Positions 34,324 through 47,646 of a stretch of DNA of 64,000 nt are shown here, one piece after another (position 1 is the first letter of the stretch; every line of letters begins with the position of its first letter). The stretch is from contig JAIEUA010000005.1 in the NCBI GenBank assembly GCA_019744815.1, positions 50,871 through 114,870 on the forward strand, read 5' to 3'. Below the pieces are notes generated by a model. The model searched no databases. It worked only from the letters and a program-made list of their open reading frames with translations, and was not told where the DNA came from. Made by a program: the position numbers and the translations under genes. The stretch is from Phycisphaerales bacterium. Its GTDB lineage: Bacteria; Planctomycetota; Phycisphaerae; Phycisphaerales; UBA1924.

Positions 34324-35136
34324 CTACTTCGACCGGGCGTCGTGCTCGCGAAGGGCCGCGTCAAAGAGGCGGCTGGCCAGTTCGACCATCCACTCATAAT
34401 CGTGGATCGAACGCACCAGCGACAGGCGGCACAGGTCGTCGTACTGGCGGGGCAGATCGCTCTTGAGATAGCGGGGGCCGAAGTCGTACCGGTCGGGACA
34501 GTGGATCGCCCTCAGCAAGTCGATCAGAGGGCGGAGCACAAGGGCGTTGTAAAAGTGCAAGGCGTCGACCGGAAGCCCGCGCTGAGCCATCTTGATCGGC
34601 AGGTGGCGGAAGAGCGGGAACTTCAGCCGCAGCTCGGCGATCTTCTTCTCCGCGGCGGTTCGCAATGCGGCGTGGTCGACGTGGGCCTCCCGGATGACGC
34701 CCGCTTTGTCGAAGAGCACGCGGGGCACGCCGTGGCGTTCGACTTCCATCCACGGGTTGTGCTGGCTGCGCTCGACGATGATCCAGTCGACCATGAGATA
34801 CTCGGACGCGTTCTCGAGTTGGTAGAAGGACTGGGGGAAGCCGTGCCAGGTCGGCTCGGGCAGGTCGAACTTGACACGGATGGGCGCGACCGACGCGACG
34901 GTGGCCTCGATGAACGGCCGCAGCGACGCGGCGGCCTTGTCCTCGCTGATGATGCAGAGGTCGACGTCGGAGAGTTCGTCAGCGCGACCCGTCGCGTCGG
35001 AGCCTCCAAGCCAGACCGCAAGGACGCGATCGTCGGCCCTGAGCGCGGGCACGACGCGGTCGAGGAGCGATTGTTTGGTGACGGGCGAGGGCGTGTTTGC
35101 TTCGGCCATGGCCCGCTGTACCGACTCGTGGCGCAT
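34324..35136 (-). CDS. Nucleotidyltransferase-domain protein
   Basis: 270 residues from ATG 35136; ATG 35109 is equally plausible, since neither has a strong ribosome-binding site. Pol-beta-type nucleotidyltransferase core: L-G-G-S-D-A-T-G-R-A-D followed by D-V-D-L-C-I-I (two metal Asp), with a third Asp expected downstream. It resembles the aminoglycoside adenylyltransferase and TTHA0048-like families in arrangement. The C-terminal half is alpha-helical. The substrate is unknown; an AMP-transfer or regulatory role fits the fold. Upstream of tRNA-fMet on the opposite strand. Confidence 0.75.
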   Translation of the reverse strand: MRHESVQRAMAEANTPSPVTKQSLLDRVVPALRADDRVLAVWLGGSDATGRADELSDVDLCIISEDKAAASLRPFIEATVASVAPIRVKFDLPEPTWHGFPQSFYQLENASEYLMVDWIIVERSQHNPWMEVERHGVPRVLFDKAGVIREAHVDHAALRTAAEKKIAELRLKFPLFRHLPIKMAQRGLPVDALHFYNALVLRPLIDLLRAIHCPDRYDFGPRYLKSDLPRQYDDLCRLSLVRSIHDYEWMVELASRLFDAALREHDARSK

Positions 35137-35268
35137 GCGTTGAAGAGATTGTGATGGCGTCGGACGAGCGCGAGAAGCCACAAACGCCGCGTGATCGACG
35201 GAAGCGTGCCACGAACACGCTCGCGTGTTGACCGGGCAGGCATCCGCGCCTAACCTATTCACCCTGAT

Positions 35269-35342
<74 letters not shown>

Positions 35343-35347
35343 TTGCC

Positions 35348-35382
35348 GGGCCGGTTGCGAAAGCAGCCGGCCCTTTGGTTTT
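35348..35382 (+). terminator. Rho-independent terminator of the tRNA gene
   Basis: GGGCCGG-T-TGC-GAAA-GCA-G-CCGGCCC: an 11-bp stem with a GNRA loop, followed by TTTGGTTTT. Confidence 0.85.
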
Positions 35383-35387
35383 CAGGG

Positions 35388-35417
35388 AACGCCGCCGAGA
35401 GACCTCGGCGGCGTTTT
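35388..35417 (+). terminator. Second strong terminator, bidirectional in form
   Basis: Twelve-bp perfect stem AACGCCGCCGAG/CTCGGCGGCGTT with an AGAC loop and TTTT after it; AAAA also precedes it on the complement. It isolates the chromosome from the element. Confidence 0.8.
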
Positions 35418-35752
35418 CGCGTTTTGGCCCGCGTTCCGAAGGGATCGCGAGAGCCACCCCTCGTGGGCCAGATCTCTGCCGCTCGGCGTGTCCATAACCG
35501 GCTCCTGCCCACTCTGGCCTCACGGGCGCGACTTTGGCCCAAAGTCTCTCCGCGTCTCTCGTCGCCGGGTGCCCGGGTTAAGAGGGGTTCGTGCCCGCGA
35601 GAGCGCGACAGATGAAATCACGTCTGTACCGCGACGCGCTCGGGTCGGTCCGCCGACAACGACCCGCCGGTTCACAAGCGGGCAGATAGCGCGACGGCTG
35701 CATAGGGAACCACTACCGGAGCGATTGCTGCACCGGCTGGATGGAGCCCCCG
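35418..35752. other. Noncoding left flank of the recombinase module
   Basis: 335 nt without a convincing gene. It contains a palindrome GACTTTGGCCCAAAGTC (35530-35546), a short segment similar to the leader at 56310-56332 (CATAACCGGC at 35493 and TCACGGGCGC at 35520), and a 38-nt motif at 35676-35713 repeated at 56992. Confidence 0.5.
35676..35713 (+). repeat. 38-nt direct repeat, copy 1
   Basis: Begins AAGCGGGCAGAT and ends GCTGCATAGGGAACCAC. It matches 56992-57029 at 33 of 38 positions, in the same orientation. All mismatches are in the middle (offsets 13-21). Confidence 0.85.
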
Positions 35753-35968
35753 ATGCGAACCCAGAACCCAGAGACCATGACGCCCGCGGAGCGCGACGCC
35801 GAAGTCGCGAGCATCCTCGCGCTCGGCCTCGCACGGGCCATCCATGCGGAACGCTCCCCCGCTTCGCGTTCCACCCGGGAGCCAAGCGACCTGGCGAAAT
35901 CTGACGCCGATCGACTTGAACTTCCGCAGCATGCAGACCTCAGTGTCTCCGCACGGCCCCGGGGTTAG
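35753..35968 (+). CDS. Small protein of recombinase module
   Basis: 71 residues from ATG 35753 (GGAG 7 nt upstream). The first half carries M-T-P-A-E-R-D-A-E-V-A-S-I-L-A, a helical motif I associate with small genes next to DUF2924 and serine recombinases in phage-like elements. The rest is Ser/Arg/Asp-rich. It is the first gene of the module. Function unknown; possibly a DNA-binding accessory of recombination. Confidence 0.6.
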   Translation: MRTQNPETMTPAERDAEVASILALGLARAIHAERSPASRSTREPSDLAKSDADRLELPQHADLSVSARPRG

Positions 35969-35998
35969 GGCTCCGGATCGATGCGACGAGGAATCCCC

Positions 35999-36505
35999 AT
36001 GTCTGATGCGATCGAACGACAACTCGGCGAGCTTCAGCGGATGACCACCAGCGACTTGGTGGACCGCTACGAGGAACTCCACGGCCACGCCTGCCGCACA
36101 CGCCACCGCGCCTACCTGATCCGCAAGATCGCGTGGCGTATCCAGGCCAACGCGGAGGGCGACCTGAGCGAGCGGGCCAAGCGGCGGGCGGCCGAACTGG
36201 CCGACGACGCAGAGATCCGCACGATGGCACCTCGCTCGTACACCTCCCCGCCGCAGCCCGGCGAGATCCGCACCAGGGTGCGATCGCTCGACACGCGCGA
36301 CCGCCGCGATCCCCGGCTGCCGCCGCCCGGCTCCGCGATCGTCCGCCAGTACAAGGGGCGGACGATCCGGGTCATCGTGCTTGGGGATGGTGAAGGCTTC
36401 GAGTTCGACGGCGAGCGGTATGGCACGCTGTCGGTGATCGCCAAAAAGGTGACGGGCCAGCACATCAACGGGTACCGCTTCTTCGGATTGCGGGGTGGCC
36501 GATGA
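35999..36505 (+). CDS. DUF2924-family protein
   Basis: 168 residues from ATG 35999 (GAGGA 6 nt upstream). The N-terminal part has helices with L-G-E-L-Q-R-M-T and Y-L-I-R-K-I-A-W-R-I-Q-A. The C-terminal part holds R-Q-Y-K-G-R-T-I-R-V-I-V-L and F-E-F-D-G-E-R-Y-G-T-L-S-V-I-A-K-K-V-T-G, typical of DUF2924. Its stop overlaps the recombinase start as ATGA. DUF2924 genes almost always sit just upstream of large serine recombinases; the role is unknown, perhaps a DNA-binding partner. Confidence 0.85.
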   Translation: MSDAIERQLGELQRMTTSDLVDRYEELHGHACRTRHRAYLIRKIAWRIQANAEGDLSERAKRRAAELADDAEIRTMAPRSYTSPPQPGEIRTRVRSLDTRDRRDPRLPPPGSAIVRQYKGRTIRVIVLGDGEGFEFDGERYGTLSVIAKKVTGQHINGYRFFGLRGGR

Positions 36506-38100
36506 CCAAGCGGGGAAAATCGGCCAACGTGCCGTCAGCGCGGGATCGGGGCGGGGGAGCACCCGGGCCAATCCGGTGCGCGATCTACACCCGCAAGAGC
36601 AGTGAGGAGGGACTTGAACTCGAGTTCAACTCGCTCGACGCCCAGCGGGAAGCGGCGGAGGCGTACATCGCCAGCCAGCGGAACGAAGGGTGGATCTGCC
36701 TTCCAGACCGCTACGACGACGGCGGGTTCTCCGGCGGCAGCATGGAGCGGCCGGCGCTTGAGAAGCTGCTGAAGGACATCGAGGCGGGCAAGGTCGACTG
36801 CGTCGTGGTCTACAAGGTGGACCGCCTCAGCCGCTCGCTCATGGACTTCGCCCGCATCATGGAGACGTTCGACCGCAAAGGCGTCTCGTTCGTCTCGGTG
36901 ACACAGCAGTTCAACACCACGAGCTCGATGGGGCGGCTGACGCTCAACATCCTGCTCTCGTTCGCCCAGTTCGAGCGCGAGATCATCGGCGAGAGAATCC
37001 GCGACAAGATCGCCGCCCAGAAGCGCCGGGGCAAGTGGGCGGGCGGCGTGCCCATCCTGGGCTATGACGTCGATCGGTCCGGCAGCAGCCCTCGCCTGGT
37101 GATCAACCCGCGCGAGGCGGCCAAGGTCCGCGCGATCTTCCAGATGTACCTCGACAAGGGCTCGCTCCAGCGGACCGTGACCGAGCTGCGGCACCGAGAG
37201 TGGAAGAACAAGCGCCGCGTGACCAAGAAGGGCGTCAGCGTCGGCGGCCAGCCCTTCAACACGGGCACCCTCCACGTTCTCCTGACCAACCCGCTCCTGA
37301 CGGGCAAGATCGTCCACCGGGGCAACACCTACGACGGCGAGCACGAGGCCATCGTCGATCCCGCATTGTTCGAGCGCGTCCGTCAGCAGCTCCTCGAGAA
37401 CGGCAGGACCGGTGGAATCGAGATGCGCAACAAGTACGGGGCGCTCCTGCGTGGGCTCCTGCGGTGCAAGAAGTGCGATTGCGCGATGATCCACACCTTC
37501 TACGGCAAGAGGGACAAGCAGTACCGCTACTACCGCTGCCTGGAGGCCATCAAGAACGGGGCGCACACCTGCGAGGCATCGTCGCTGCCCGGGCTGGAGA
37601 TCGAGAAGCTCGTGGTCGACGAGATCCGCACCCTCGGCGGCGACCGCGAGCTGTTGGACCGCATTCTCGCCGAGGCCCAGGTGAACGTCGACCAGGAACT
37701 TACAGCGCTCAAGACGGAGCGGGCATCGATTCACGCTGCGCTCGGCCGATTGGAGCAGGAGCTTCGGGAACTGGTGGCGGACAGAAGCGGAACCGCCGCC
37801 GCGACCGCCCGACTCGCCGCCGCCCACGAGCGGGTCAGCGGCGCACGCACCCGTCTTGCCGAGGTCGAGACACGGCTGGACCTGATCGGAGCCAAGGCCA
37901 TCACCCGTGAGGAGGCCCGCAAGGCACTGAGAGAGTTCGACGGGGTCTGGGCGCAACTCTCGCCCCGCGAGCAGGGCCGGGTGTTGAAGTTGCTCTTCTC
38001 GAAGATCGAGTACGACGCGGAGAACGCCACCGTCGCGGTGACGTTCCGAGCGAGCGGGATCGCCGCCCTGTGCGCCCGACAACTGGAGGAAGCCGCGTGA
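36502..38100 (+). CDS. Large serine recombinase
   Basis: 532 residues. Site-specific integrase/excisionase of the large serine family. N-terminal resolvase domain: Y-T-R-K-S-S with the nucleophilic Ser (residue about 35), E-F-N-S-L-D-A-Q-R-E, D-G-G-F-S-G-G and V-Y-K-V-D-R-L-S-R-S. The recombinase domain follows with the G-W-E-type DNA-binding part, a zinc ribbon C-K-K-C ... C and a coiled coil near the C-terminus. It overlaps both neighbours by 4 nt. All catalytic residues look intact, so it could be active. Target site unknown. Confidence 0.92.
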   Translation: MTKRGKSANVPSARDRGGGAPGPIRCAIYTRKSSEEGLELEFNSLDAQREAAEAYIASQRNEGWICLPDRYDDGGFSGGSMERPALEKLLKDIEAGKVDCVVVYKVDRLSRSLMDFARIMETFDRKGVSFVSVTQQFNTTSSMGRLTLNILLSFAQFEREIIGERIRDKIAAQKRRGKWAGGVPILGYDVDRSGSSPRLVINPREAAKVRAIFQMYLDKGSLQRTVTELRHREWKNKRRVTKKGVSVGGQPFNTGTLHVLLTNPLLTGKIVHRGNTYDGEHEAIVDPALFERVRQQLLENGRTGGIEMRNKYGALLRGLLRCKKCDCAMIHTFYGKRDKQYRYYRCLEAIKNGAHTCEASSLPGLEIEKLVVDEIRTLGGDRELLDRILAEAQVNVDQELTALKTERASIHAALGRLEQELRELVADRSGTAAATARLAAAHERVSGARTRLAEVETRLDLIGAKAITREEARKALREFDGVWAQLSPREQGRVLKLLFSKIEYDAENATVAVTFRASGIAALCARQLEEAA

Positions 38101-38528
38101 CCACCGTAGTTCGGACCATCCATATCACCCGAAAGGCCCGCCGCAAGCGCGTGGTCCTCGGCCCCGAGGCCCCAAAGCCCGAACTGCCGGGCCGTGTGCC
38201 CCGTGTGGCCCGCCTGATGGCCTTGGCGATCAAGTACGACCGGCTCCTCCGGAAGGGCGTCGTCGCAGATCTCTCCGAGCTCGCCCACCTTTGCCAGGTC
38301 ACGCAGCCGCGGATGACGCAGATCATGAACCTGCTGCACCTCGCGCCGGACATCCAGAAGGCGATTCTGCACCTTCCCGCCGTCGAGCGGGGCCATGATC
38401 CGATTCACGAGCGATCGCTTCGGCAGATTACCGCCAAGGTCGCATGGCGAGAGCAACGACGTTTGTGGGCGCGGCTTGGCTTGCCGCATTCGGACCAGCG
38501 ATCGCTACAACAGCCCGGACGGCATTGA
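38097..38528 (+). CDS. Small HTH protein of recombinase module
   Basis: 143 residues from GTG 38097, overlapping the recombinase stop. N-terminal basic segment, then a helix-turn-helix at about 50-80 (A-D-L-S-E-L-A-H-L-C-Q-V-T-Q-P-R-M-T-Q-I-M), then a basic helical tail. It probably binds DNA, perhaps as directionality factor or regulator of the recombinase. The 3' end overlaps the convergent ATPase gene by 24 nt, so transcription of the two is in conflict. Confidence 0.75.
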   Translation: MTTVVRTIHITRKARRKRVVLGPEAPKPELPGRVPRVARLMALAIKYDRLLRKGVVADLSELAHLCQVTQPRMTQIMNLLHLAPDIQKAILHLPAVERGHDPIHERSLRQITAKVAWREQRRLWARLGLPHSDQRSLQQPGRH

Positions 38529-40487
38529 TCCGAGCCGACGCTTGAACAGCAGTTGCGCGTCATCGTCATCCGACAGATGCACCCGGATCGCCCCCTCGCA
38601 CTCTGGTGGTGGCGGGGTCGTGGTTGTCATGATGTACTGGAACGGTGCACGATCGTCGCCTCCGAGAGCGTTGTGGCGATCAAGCATGAACGAGATGTAG
38701 CGGTGGTACAAGGCAGAACCCAGATCCGCCTCACGTGGGCTGTCGTGGAGGACGAATCCGGGGTGGTTGGCGGAACCCTCGACCGATGCCAGCAGACCGC
38801 AGGCGTCCGCGAGCACCACGGCCAGCGACTCAACCGCCTCGCCGCCGATCGCCGCCTTCCGCCTGATCTCGAACTCGATCTCCTCCTCGGTCACGATGAT
38901 CTCACCGGAGTAGTCGGGTGACACCGCTGCCCCGACGACCACTGAGTAAAGACGCCGCACTCGGTCGAACTGTTTGGTCGTGCGAGATCGCACGCCTTGT
39001 ACCTTAACGGCAACACCGGCGCGGCTCTCCTCTTTAAGGGCTAGCTCGTTCCGCAGTTTCGCGAGGTCGGCGTCCTGCTCAGTCCCGGAAACCAAGGCAG
39101 AGTATCGATCAAGCTCGCGGCTCAATCGCTCAATCGCTTCGATGCGGCGTTCAAGCGAGCGTTGATTGGCAGAACGTTCCGAGATCCGCTTCTCGATCGC
39201 CTGCACTTGTGCTCTCGGTTCGGCCAGCTCTTGGTCTATCGCAGCGATATCCGCAGCGAACCTCGCTGCTGTCTGATCAGCTTCAGCGATCACCGGGAGT
39301 GCTACGTCTCGCGAGCCCTCAAGCCGCCCCAGATGATCATCGATGTGCCCGCAGTCCCGGAATGGAATACCGCCGTAGTTGCATGTCTGGAGCCCCGACT
39401 GCAGTGCCTTCAGTTTGGCCATCACATCTCGTTCGTCCTGTGTGTACTGGGCAGCCGCATTGCCGCGCTTTGCCTGCAAACCCTGCAGCGCAACCCACTC
39501 TCTCCGATCTGCCTCCCTGCGCTCGATGCGTGCCAGAAGACCTCGGAGTTCGCGGTTATCCGCCTCCAACGCTCCCTCGAGCTGCCGCAAGTCGTCCCGG
39601 AGACCTCCAACGAACGACGAGACACGATTCGCTGGCGTGAACAGCTCTCCCGCATCCTGTGCGATCTCCGGAAGACCTTGGTCCAGCAGCGCTTGGTTGA
39701 GTCTGGCGACCCAATAGCGGGGCTCACTGAGCCGCGTTTCGATCTGTCCTCGAATCTTGTCGGCTTCGATGGAGATGCCATCGAGTTGGTCCTGCAAAGC
39801 CAGTTCTTCCGTGTCCAGCACGCCGAGGATGGCGCGGATGACGCGGCTGCCATCGATCTTGGGCCGGGGCAGGCTGGGGGCCTCGGAGTCGCTCCGCTCC
39901 GATCTCCACTTCCAGACGGACTCCAGACGGCACTCCTGGTCGCGCGTGAACGCCGGCAGCAGGTGGCTGTGGGTCAGCTTCAAACCGGGGACCACCTGTC
40001 CCTGCCGCGGCATGCTCGCCATCAGTGCCGAAGCCAGTGCAGCCTCGAAGTCGCTGTACGGAACCGCCTGCTGTCGCTGGAGCGCAAGATCCTCCACCGT
40101 CATATCGCGGGCCGCTCGGGACCAAGGGCCGATGGCGAATGGCCGAAGGACCGCCCACGCCTGGCCATTGACGTTCAGTTCCGCTCCAACCCAACCCGCT
40201 GGAAAGTCCTGCCGGATTGCGGCGACGACGCGCCGACGCCCGAAGTGCGGCTCGCCAAGGCAGTAGCGGATCAACCGGCAGAGCGACGTCTTGCCGACGC
40301 CGTGACCCGAAGCCTTGATGTCCTGCCACGATCCCTTCTCCTCGCCGAACACGATGTTCAGGCCCCGCTTGAACGGGAAGTCGTTCACCTTCTCAAACGG
40401 ATCGAGCTGCTGAAGAATGACGATCCGCCGGATCCAGAAGACCGGTTCACTCCGCGACGGCTTGAGGTCGAGGGCGGTCGGGGTCAT
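38505..40487 (-). CDS. SMC/ABC-like ATPase of the defence operon
   Basis: 660 residues from ATG 40487, overlapping the methyltransferase stop as ATGA. Walker A is GHGVGKTS (61-68), after a strand G-L-N-I-V-F-G-E; Walker B lies late in V-L-H-D-S-P-R-E-A-D. The middle (about 200-500) is coiled coil, interrupted near residue 372 by C-N-Y-G-G-I-P-F-R-D-C-G-H, which could bind metal like a Rad50 zinc hook. This is the architecture of SMC/RecN-like and ABC three-component ATPases. No such ATPase is part of canonical DISARM. It is the last gene of the operon; possible role in DNA-end or loop sensing is inference. Confidence 0.75.
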   Translation of the reverse strand: MTPTALDLKPSRSEPVFWIRRIVILQQLDPFEKVNDFPFKRGLNIVFGEEKGSWQDIKASGHGVGKTSLCRLIRYCLGEPHFGRRRVVAAIRQDFPAGWVGAELNVNGQAWAVLRPFAIGPWSRAARDMTVEDLALQRQQAVPYSDFEAALASALMASMPRQGQVVPGLKLTHSHLLPAFTRDQECRLESVWKWRSERSDSEAPSLPRPKIDGSRVIRAILGVLDTEELALQDQLDGISIEADKIRGQIETRLSEPRYWVARLNQALLDQGLPEIAQDAGELFTPANRVSSFVGGLRDDLRQLEGALEADNRELRGLLARIERREADRREWVALQGLQAKRGNAAAQYTQDERDVMAKLKALQSGLQTCNYGGIPFRDCGHIDDHLGRLEGSRDVALPVIAEADQTAARFAADIAAIDQELAEPRAQVQAIEKRISERSANQRSLERRIEAIERLSRELDRYSALVSGTEQDADLAKLRNELALKEESRAGVAVKVQGVRSRTTKQFDRVRRLYSVVVGAAVSPDYSGEIIVTEEEIEFEIRRKAAIGGEAVESLAVVLADACGLLASVEGSANHPGFVLHDSPREADLGSALYHRYISFMLDRHNALGGDDRAPFQYIMTTTTPPPPECEGAIRVHLSDDDDAQLLFKRRLGSMPSGLL

Positions 40488-43400
40488 CCCACCAGCAACC
40501 TCCTCTGATCAAACACCTGCCGCCAAGGCTGCGTAGCGTGAGTCGCGTCGGTGGCGTGCTCGGCCACCTCGATCACCAGAGCCACGAGCGCCGCATCGAG
40601 CGCGGGCATCTCAGGCTCCTTCACTGCGCGAGGGAACGTGGGGCCCGGCTGGGCGTCATCCATCGAGGCCGAAGTACCGATTGCCTTGGTAGTTGATGCC
40701 CAGCGGAGTGCGGCGGCGAACGGAACTCGCGTGCCGTTTGGGAGCTTCGCCAGCGGCGCTTTGGACATCAGCCGCTTGGTCTCCTGCTTGCGGCTCTGCC
40801 CGAGGATCTGCTCACACAGGTCCGGGGAAGTCGCGGCGGTCATGCACGCCATGTAGAACGCGATGCCTCGGCGCGGGGCAGCGCGGACCAGAGCCAGCAT
40901 CCACGCCGCCGTCTCCCAGTCGACCGACGAGTTCGGGAAGGCCTGATCGAAGACGGTCATCTCTTCGACGGGGGCCGCTGCCGAGGCACGCTTTGCCCGC
41001 GCGGGCTTGGCCACCGCCGGGGCTGCGGCCGCCTGCTCGGCCTTGGCACGCTCGTGATTGAGGGCGAGGAGCCGCTTGAGCACCTCCTTGCGGGCGACAG
41101 GGCTGATGGTGTACCGGACGCGGTCGTTCTCCGGGAGGGTCTCAACCTCGTAGAAATCGTGCTGGAGATCGAGCGACTGCCAGCCGTACGCGTCGCGGAC
41201 CACAGTGTCGAGGGCGACGTGCAGGCGCCTGAGTTCGAGAAGTCCAGCAAGGGATTGCTCATAGGTGGTGGCAAGAGCCTGCTCGCGGTGCTCAGACGGG
41301 ATCGAAACACCACGGTTGCTCTTCACGGTGCGGCCAGCGAAGTGGGCCTTCAGGCCTGCTTCGGGATCGCGGGAGTGGAACAGGTTGTAGATGTCCGTAA
41401 TGCCCAGCGACATCTCACGCATCATCATCGAGCGATGCTGGTAAAGGAACTCCGCGACTTCGCGGAGAGCTGGCAGGCTCGCATTGGCTCCCATCCACGG
41501 GAAGGCGAACGTTGCAAACGCCGTTGAAGCGTTGTATCGAGGCGTACCACCTTGATTACTGCTCCGCCCCCGGGCCCACGCTTCATGAATCTGTGACTGG
41601 ACCACGCCAAACGACTCCCAGTCGTCTAGGGCAAGAACTGTCAGGCTCTGGTCGAGCACAAATGGACGCCCAACAATCCTGAAGAAAGCGAGGTGTTTCG
41701 CCGTCTTTGCTGTAACCAGGTAGGGCTGCCCTGTTGCGAGGACTCTCTGCAGTCCCGTTGCCTTCTCTCCGAAATGCCACCAGTATTTGGCTCGACTCGC
41801 CCTCTTGTTCTTGGCTCTTTCTGGACGTACGCGCTCCTCGATGAGTCTAAACGCAGCCTCGAACCGCTGAGCCTCAGATTCATCCAGGTCGGAGAAGTCA
41901 ATTGCAAAGCGCGAGGCAGTCGGTGTTGGATACGAGATGAGATCGTCGCCGATCAAGAAGGGACGAACAACGGCTTGACATCGCTGGTCTTGTCCCAGCA
42001 GAATCGTGGCCTCCTCAGGAGACAACAGGAACCCGTCGCCATGAAGGGCCACGCCGACGTAAGAGCGACTCTCTTGCGATGGAAGACTGATGGGTTCAGG
42101 AGATTCGCTCTCGGCCTCCAGTGCTGAGTTGATTGATTGGACCTCGCGATCGTCGAGCAAGCGGCGTCCCGTGTAAGGCCCCTTCGCGAGGGCGACCAGA
42201 TCGACGTCGGTGGCTGCGCGGCCGGGCCAACGGACATTCCGTTTCGCATACGTGATTGTGCCACCACTGCTCAGCATGCGCTGAAGCCCATCGGTCCGAC
42301 TAGTACCTTCCTTAATCGACTGGGAGGCGATCATCGCGAGATTGCCCTGAGCATGGAGCAGCGTCCACGCCCGCAGCATGAAGTTGATCACGAAGTTGCT
42401 GTTTCCGTCGCACTCAAATGCCGCCTTCAGAAACTCCGCGACCTCGACTCCAAATCGGTTGGCGATGCGATTGCCGCCGAGATATGGTGGGTTGCCCAAG
42501 ATGCAGTTGAAACCGCCCCGCTGGATGATCTCCGGGAACTCAAGGAACCAGTGAAAGAACCGCTTGCGGTGAGCGAGTGCGAACGCCGCCGCGGGTGCCT
42601 GCCCCTGGGCGGCGACACGGCCTGACCAGAAGTCGCGGAACCGCTCGTCGGTGATCAGCTTGTCAGCGTTCTCCAGTGTGCGCGGGATGTAGAACTGGGC
42701 GATCGGGATCGAGGCGAGGTTGCGGAGCGTGAACGCGGCACCGGAGGACGAGAACGACTCGAAGGCGTTCTTCTTGGCGTCGATCTCTGCGGGCGTGGTC
42801 TCCGGCATGGACGTGACGGTCCGCCACCGGTCCAGCACTGCCGCGAGTTCGGTCTGGCGCTGGTGGGTGAAGGCGAGCTTGGCCTGCCCCGTCGCACGCT
42901 CTTTGCGCTCGCGCTTGTTGCGGGCGCGGACCTCTTTGCCGAGGTCGGGATCGTCGCCGGGGAGCTTGGCGAAGGCCTCGTCGGGCACGCCGGCGTCGAC
43001 CTGCTCTTGCCTCACGAAGCCGACGATGGCGTTGCCGCACTTGATGTGGTGGTCGAGGAAGTTGAGCGGCTCGCCGGGGTTGTGAGCCTCGAGCCAGAGG
43101 GCGACCTTGCAGAGCTCGACCGCCAGGGGGTTGAGGTCGACGCCGTAGATGCAGGTGCGGATGACATCGCGGATGGCGGCGCGGTACGAGGCCGGCGAGG
43201 GCTGCTCCTCGCCGGTGCGGACGATGGCGAGCTCGGTGGCGATGCGGCGGGCGGCGGCAAGGAGGATGTGGCCGGAGCCGCAGGCGATGTCGGCGACGCG
43301 AAGGTCGAGCAGTGCGGCGGCGGGGTCCTTGGCCTTGAGCCGTTCGGCGATGAGGTGGTCGAGCGAGTGCTTGATCAACGGCTGGACGAGGTCGTCGGGG

Positions 43401-44769
43401 GTGTAGTGCGAGCCGGTGGCGGCGCGCTCGTCGCCGGGCTTGAAGTCGAAGACGGGCGTCGTGCCGGACAGATCGATGGACGGCTCGTACTCGAGGAGTC
43501 CCTCGTAGACGGAGCCGAACTCCTCGACGTTGAGGGCGGCGTAGTTGACCCGGATGAGTTGGCCGTTGACAGGATTGGTGTAGAGCCCGAGCGAGCGGAG
43601 GCATGAGAGCAGGTGGGCGTTGGAGAGGTGGGCGGACTCGAGCTCGCCGATGGCCCCGTAGCTGAAGAGGTCGCCGGCGAGCGGCTTCAGGCCGAGCTTG
43701 GGGCCAGGGCCGTCGGCATCGAAGAGGCGGAACGCGGAGACGAGAGCGAGCCAGAGGTCGTTGTGGCGGCCGTCGGCTAGGTACCGCTTCTCCGCGAGCC
43801 GGCGGAGGCGCTGGACGCTGTAGTACTGCTCGTAGGTGCTGCGCTGCGACGGCTTGGCCGACGTGGGGAAGACGAGTCCCCGCTCCTCGATGACCATCAG
43901 GAACAGCAGGCGGTAGATCAGACGGAGGAGCGACTTGTAGAACGCGTCGGGCTTGAGGGAGCCGTCGGCCAGCCGGTTGCGGAGGGCGTTGTTGGCGGGG
44001 TGCGCGAGGAAGCCGTTGGCGAAGCAGCGGATCGCCTCCTCGACGGCTCGGGAGAGCCCCTCGCGGATGCGTGCCCCGGAGTCGAGCGAGTCCTGGTGGT
44101 ATCGCTCGACGATGCTCTCGGCTGCGGACTCTGTGGACTGGGGTAGGCGCGAGGCGTGGAGCAGGCGGAAGAGGACGGCAAAGTCGGCGAAGAGTCCGTC
44201 GGTAAAGATGCGGTCGAGGTCGAACTCGACGTACGTCTGCTTGATGAGCCGCGAACTGTCACGGAGGAGGCGGAGCACGCGGCCGTTGGTCACCAGGCCG
44301 TAGAGCTGCTCCGAGAGGTTGAGGTACTCCTGCACGACGGCGTGCGCGGACATGCGGAGCGTGGCGTTGGCGGGCTTGCGGTCGAGCCCGGCAGGGTCGC
44401 GGTAGCCGACGACGTGAACAGGGGTCTGGCCACGGTTGGTGATGCGGTGGGAGATCGCGTAGGTCTTGCCGTTGAGCTCGGCACCCGCCTTCTGGAACTC
44501 CAGGTCGTACTTGAGCAGGCCGAGGAGGGGGACGATCCAGAGGTTGCGGGTCTCGGTCGTCGCCGGCGAGTCCGGGCGGAGGGCTTCGAGCTTTCGGTGG
44601 AAGATCCGCCAATAGTCCTGCGCGTCCGCCCAGGCGCGGGCGATCTCGTCCTTGACCTTCGTGCCTGAGTCGAGGCCGAAGTCGGCGGGACGCTGGCCGG
44701 GGAGTTCCTCAAGCCGATCGATCAGGTCGGGAGAGAGGATCGACCCCTCGATGCGGATGCTGGGGTAGA

Positions 44770-44773
<4 letters not shown>
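40484..44773 (-). CDS. Large N6-adenine DNA methyltransferase (DrmMI/PglX-like)
   Basis: 1429 residues from GTG 44773, overlapping the SNF2 gene stop (GTGA). AdoMet motif I D-I-A-C-G-S-G-H near residue 495 and catalytic N-P-P-Y near 757 identify an N6-adenine methyltransferase of the Eco57I/PglX type. Residues about 785-1085, right after NPPY, would include the target-recognition domain; the matching DNA (about 41.5-42.4 kb) is visibly lower in GC than its flanks. The N-terminal 450 residues are helical and contain no nuclease motif I can see. The class 1 DISARM counterpart is DrmMI; BREX PglX is an alternative relative. Confidence 0.85.
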
Positions 44774-47642
<2,869 letters not shown>

Positions 47643-47646
<4 letters not shown>

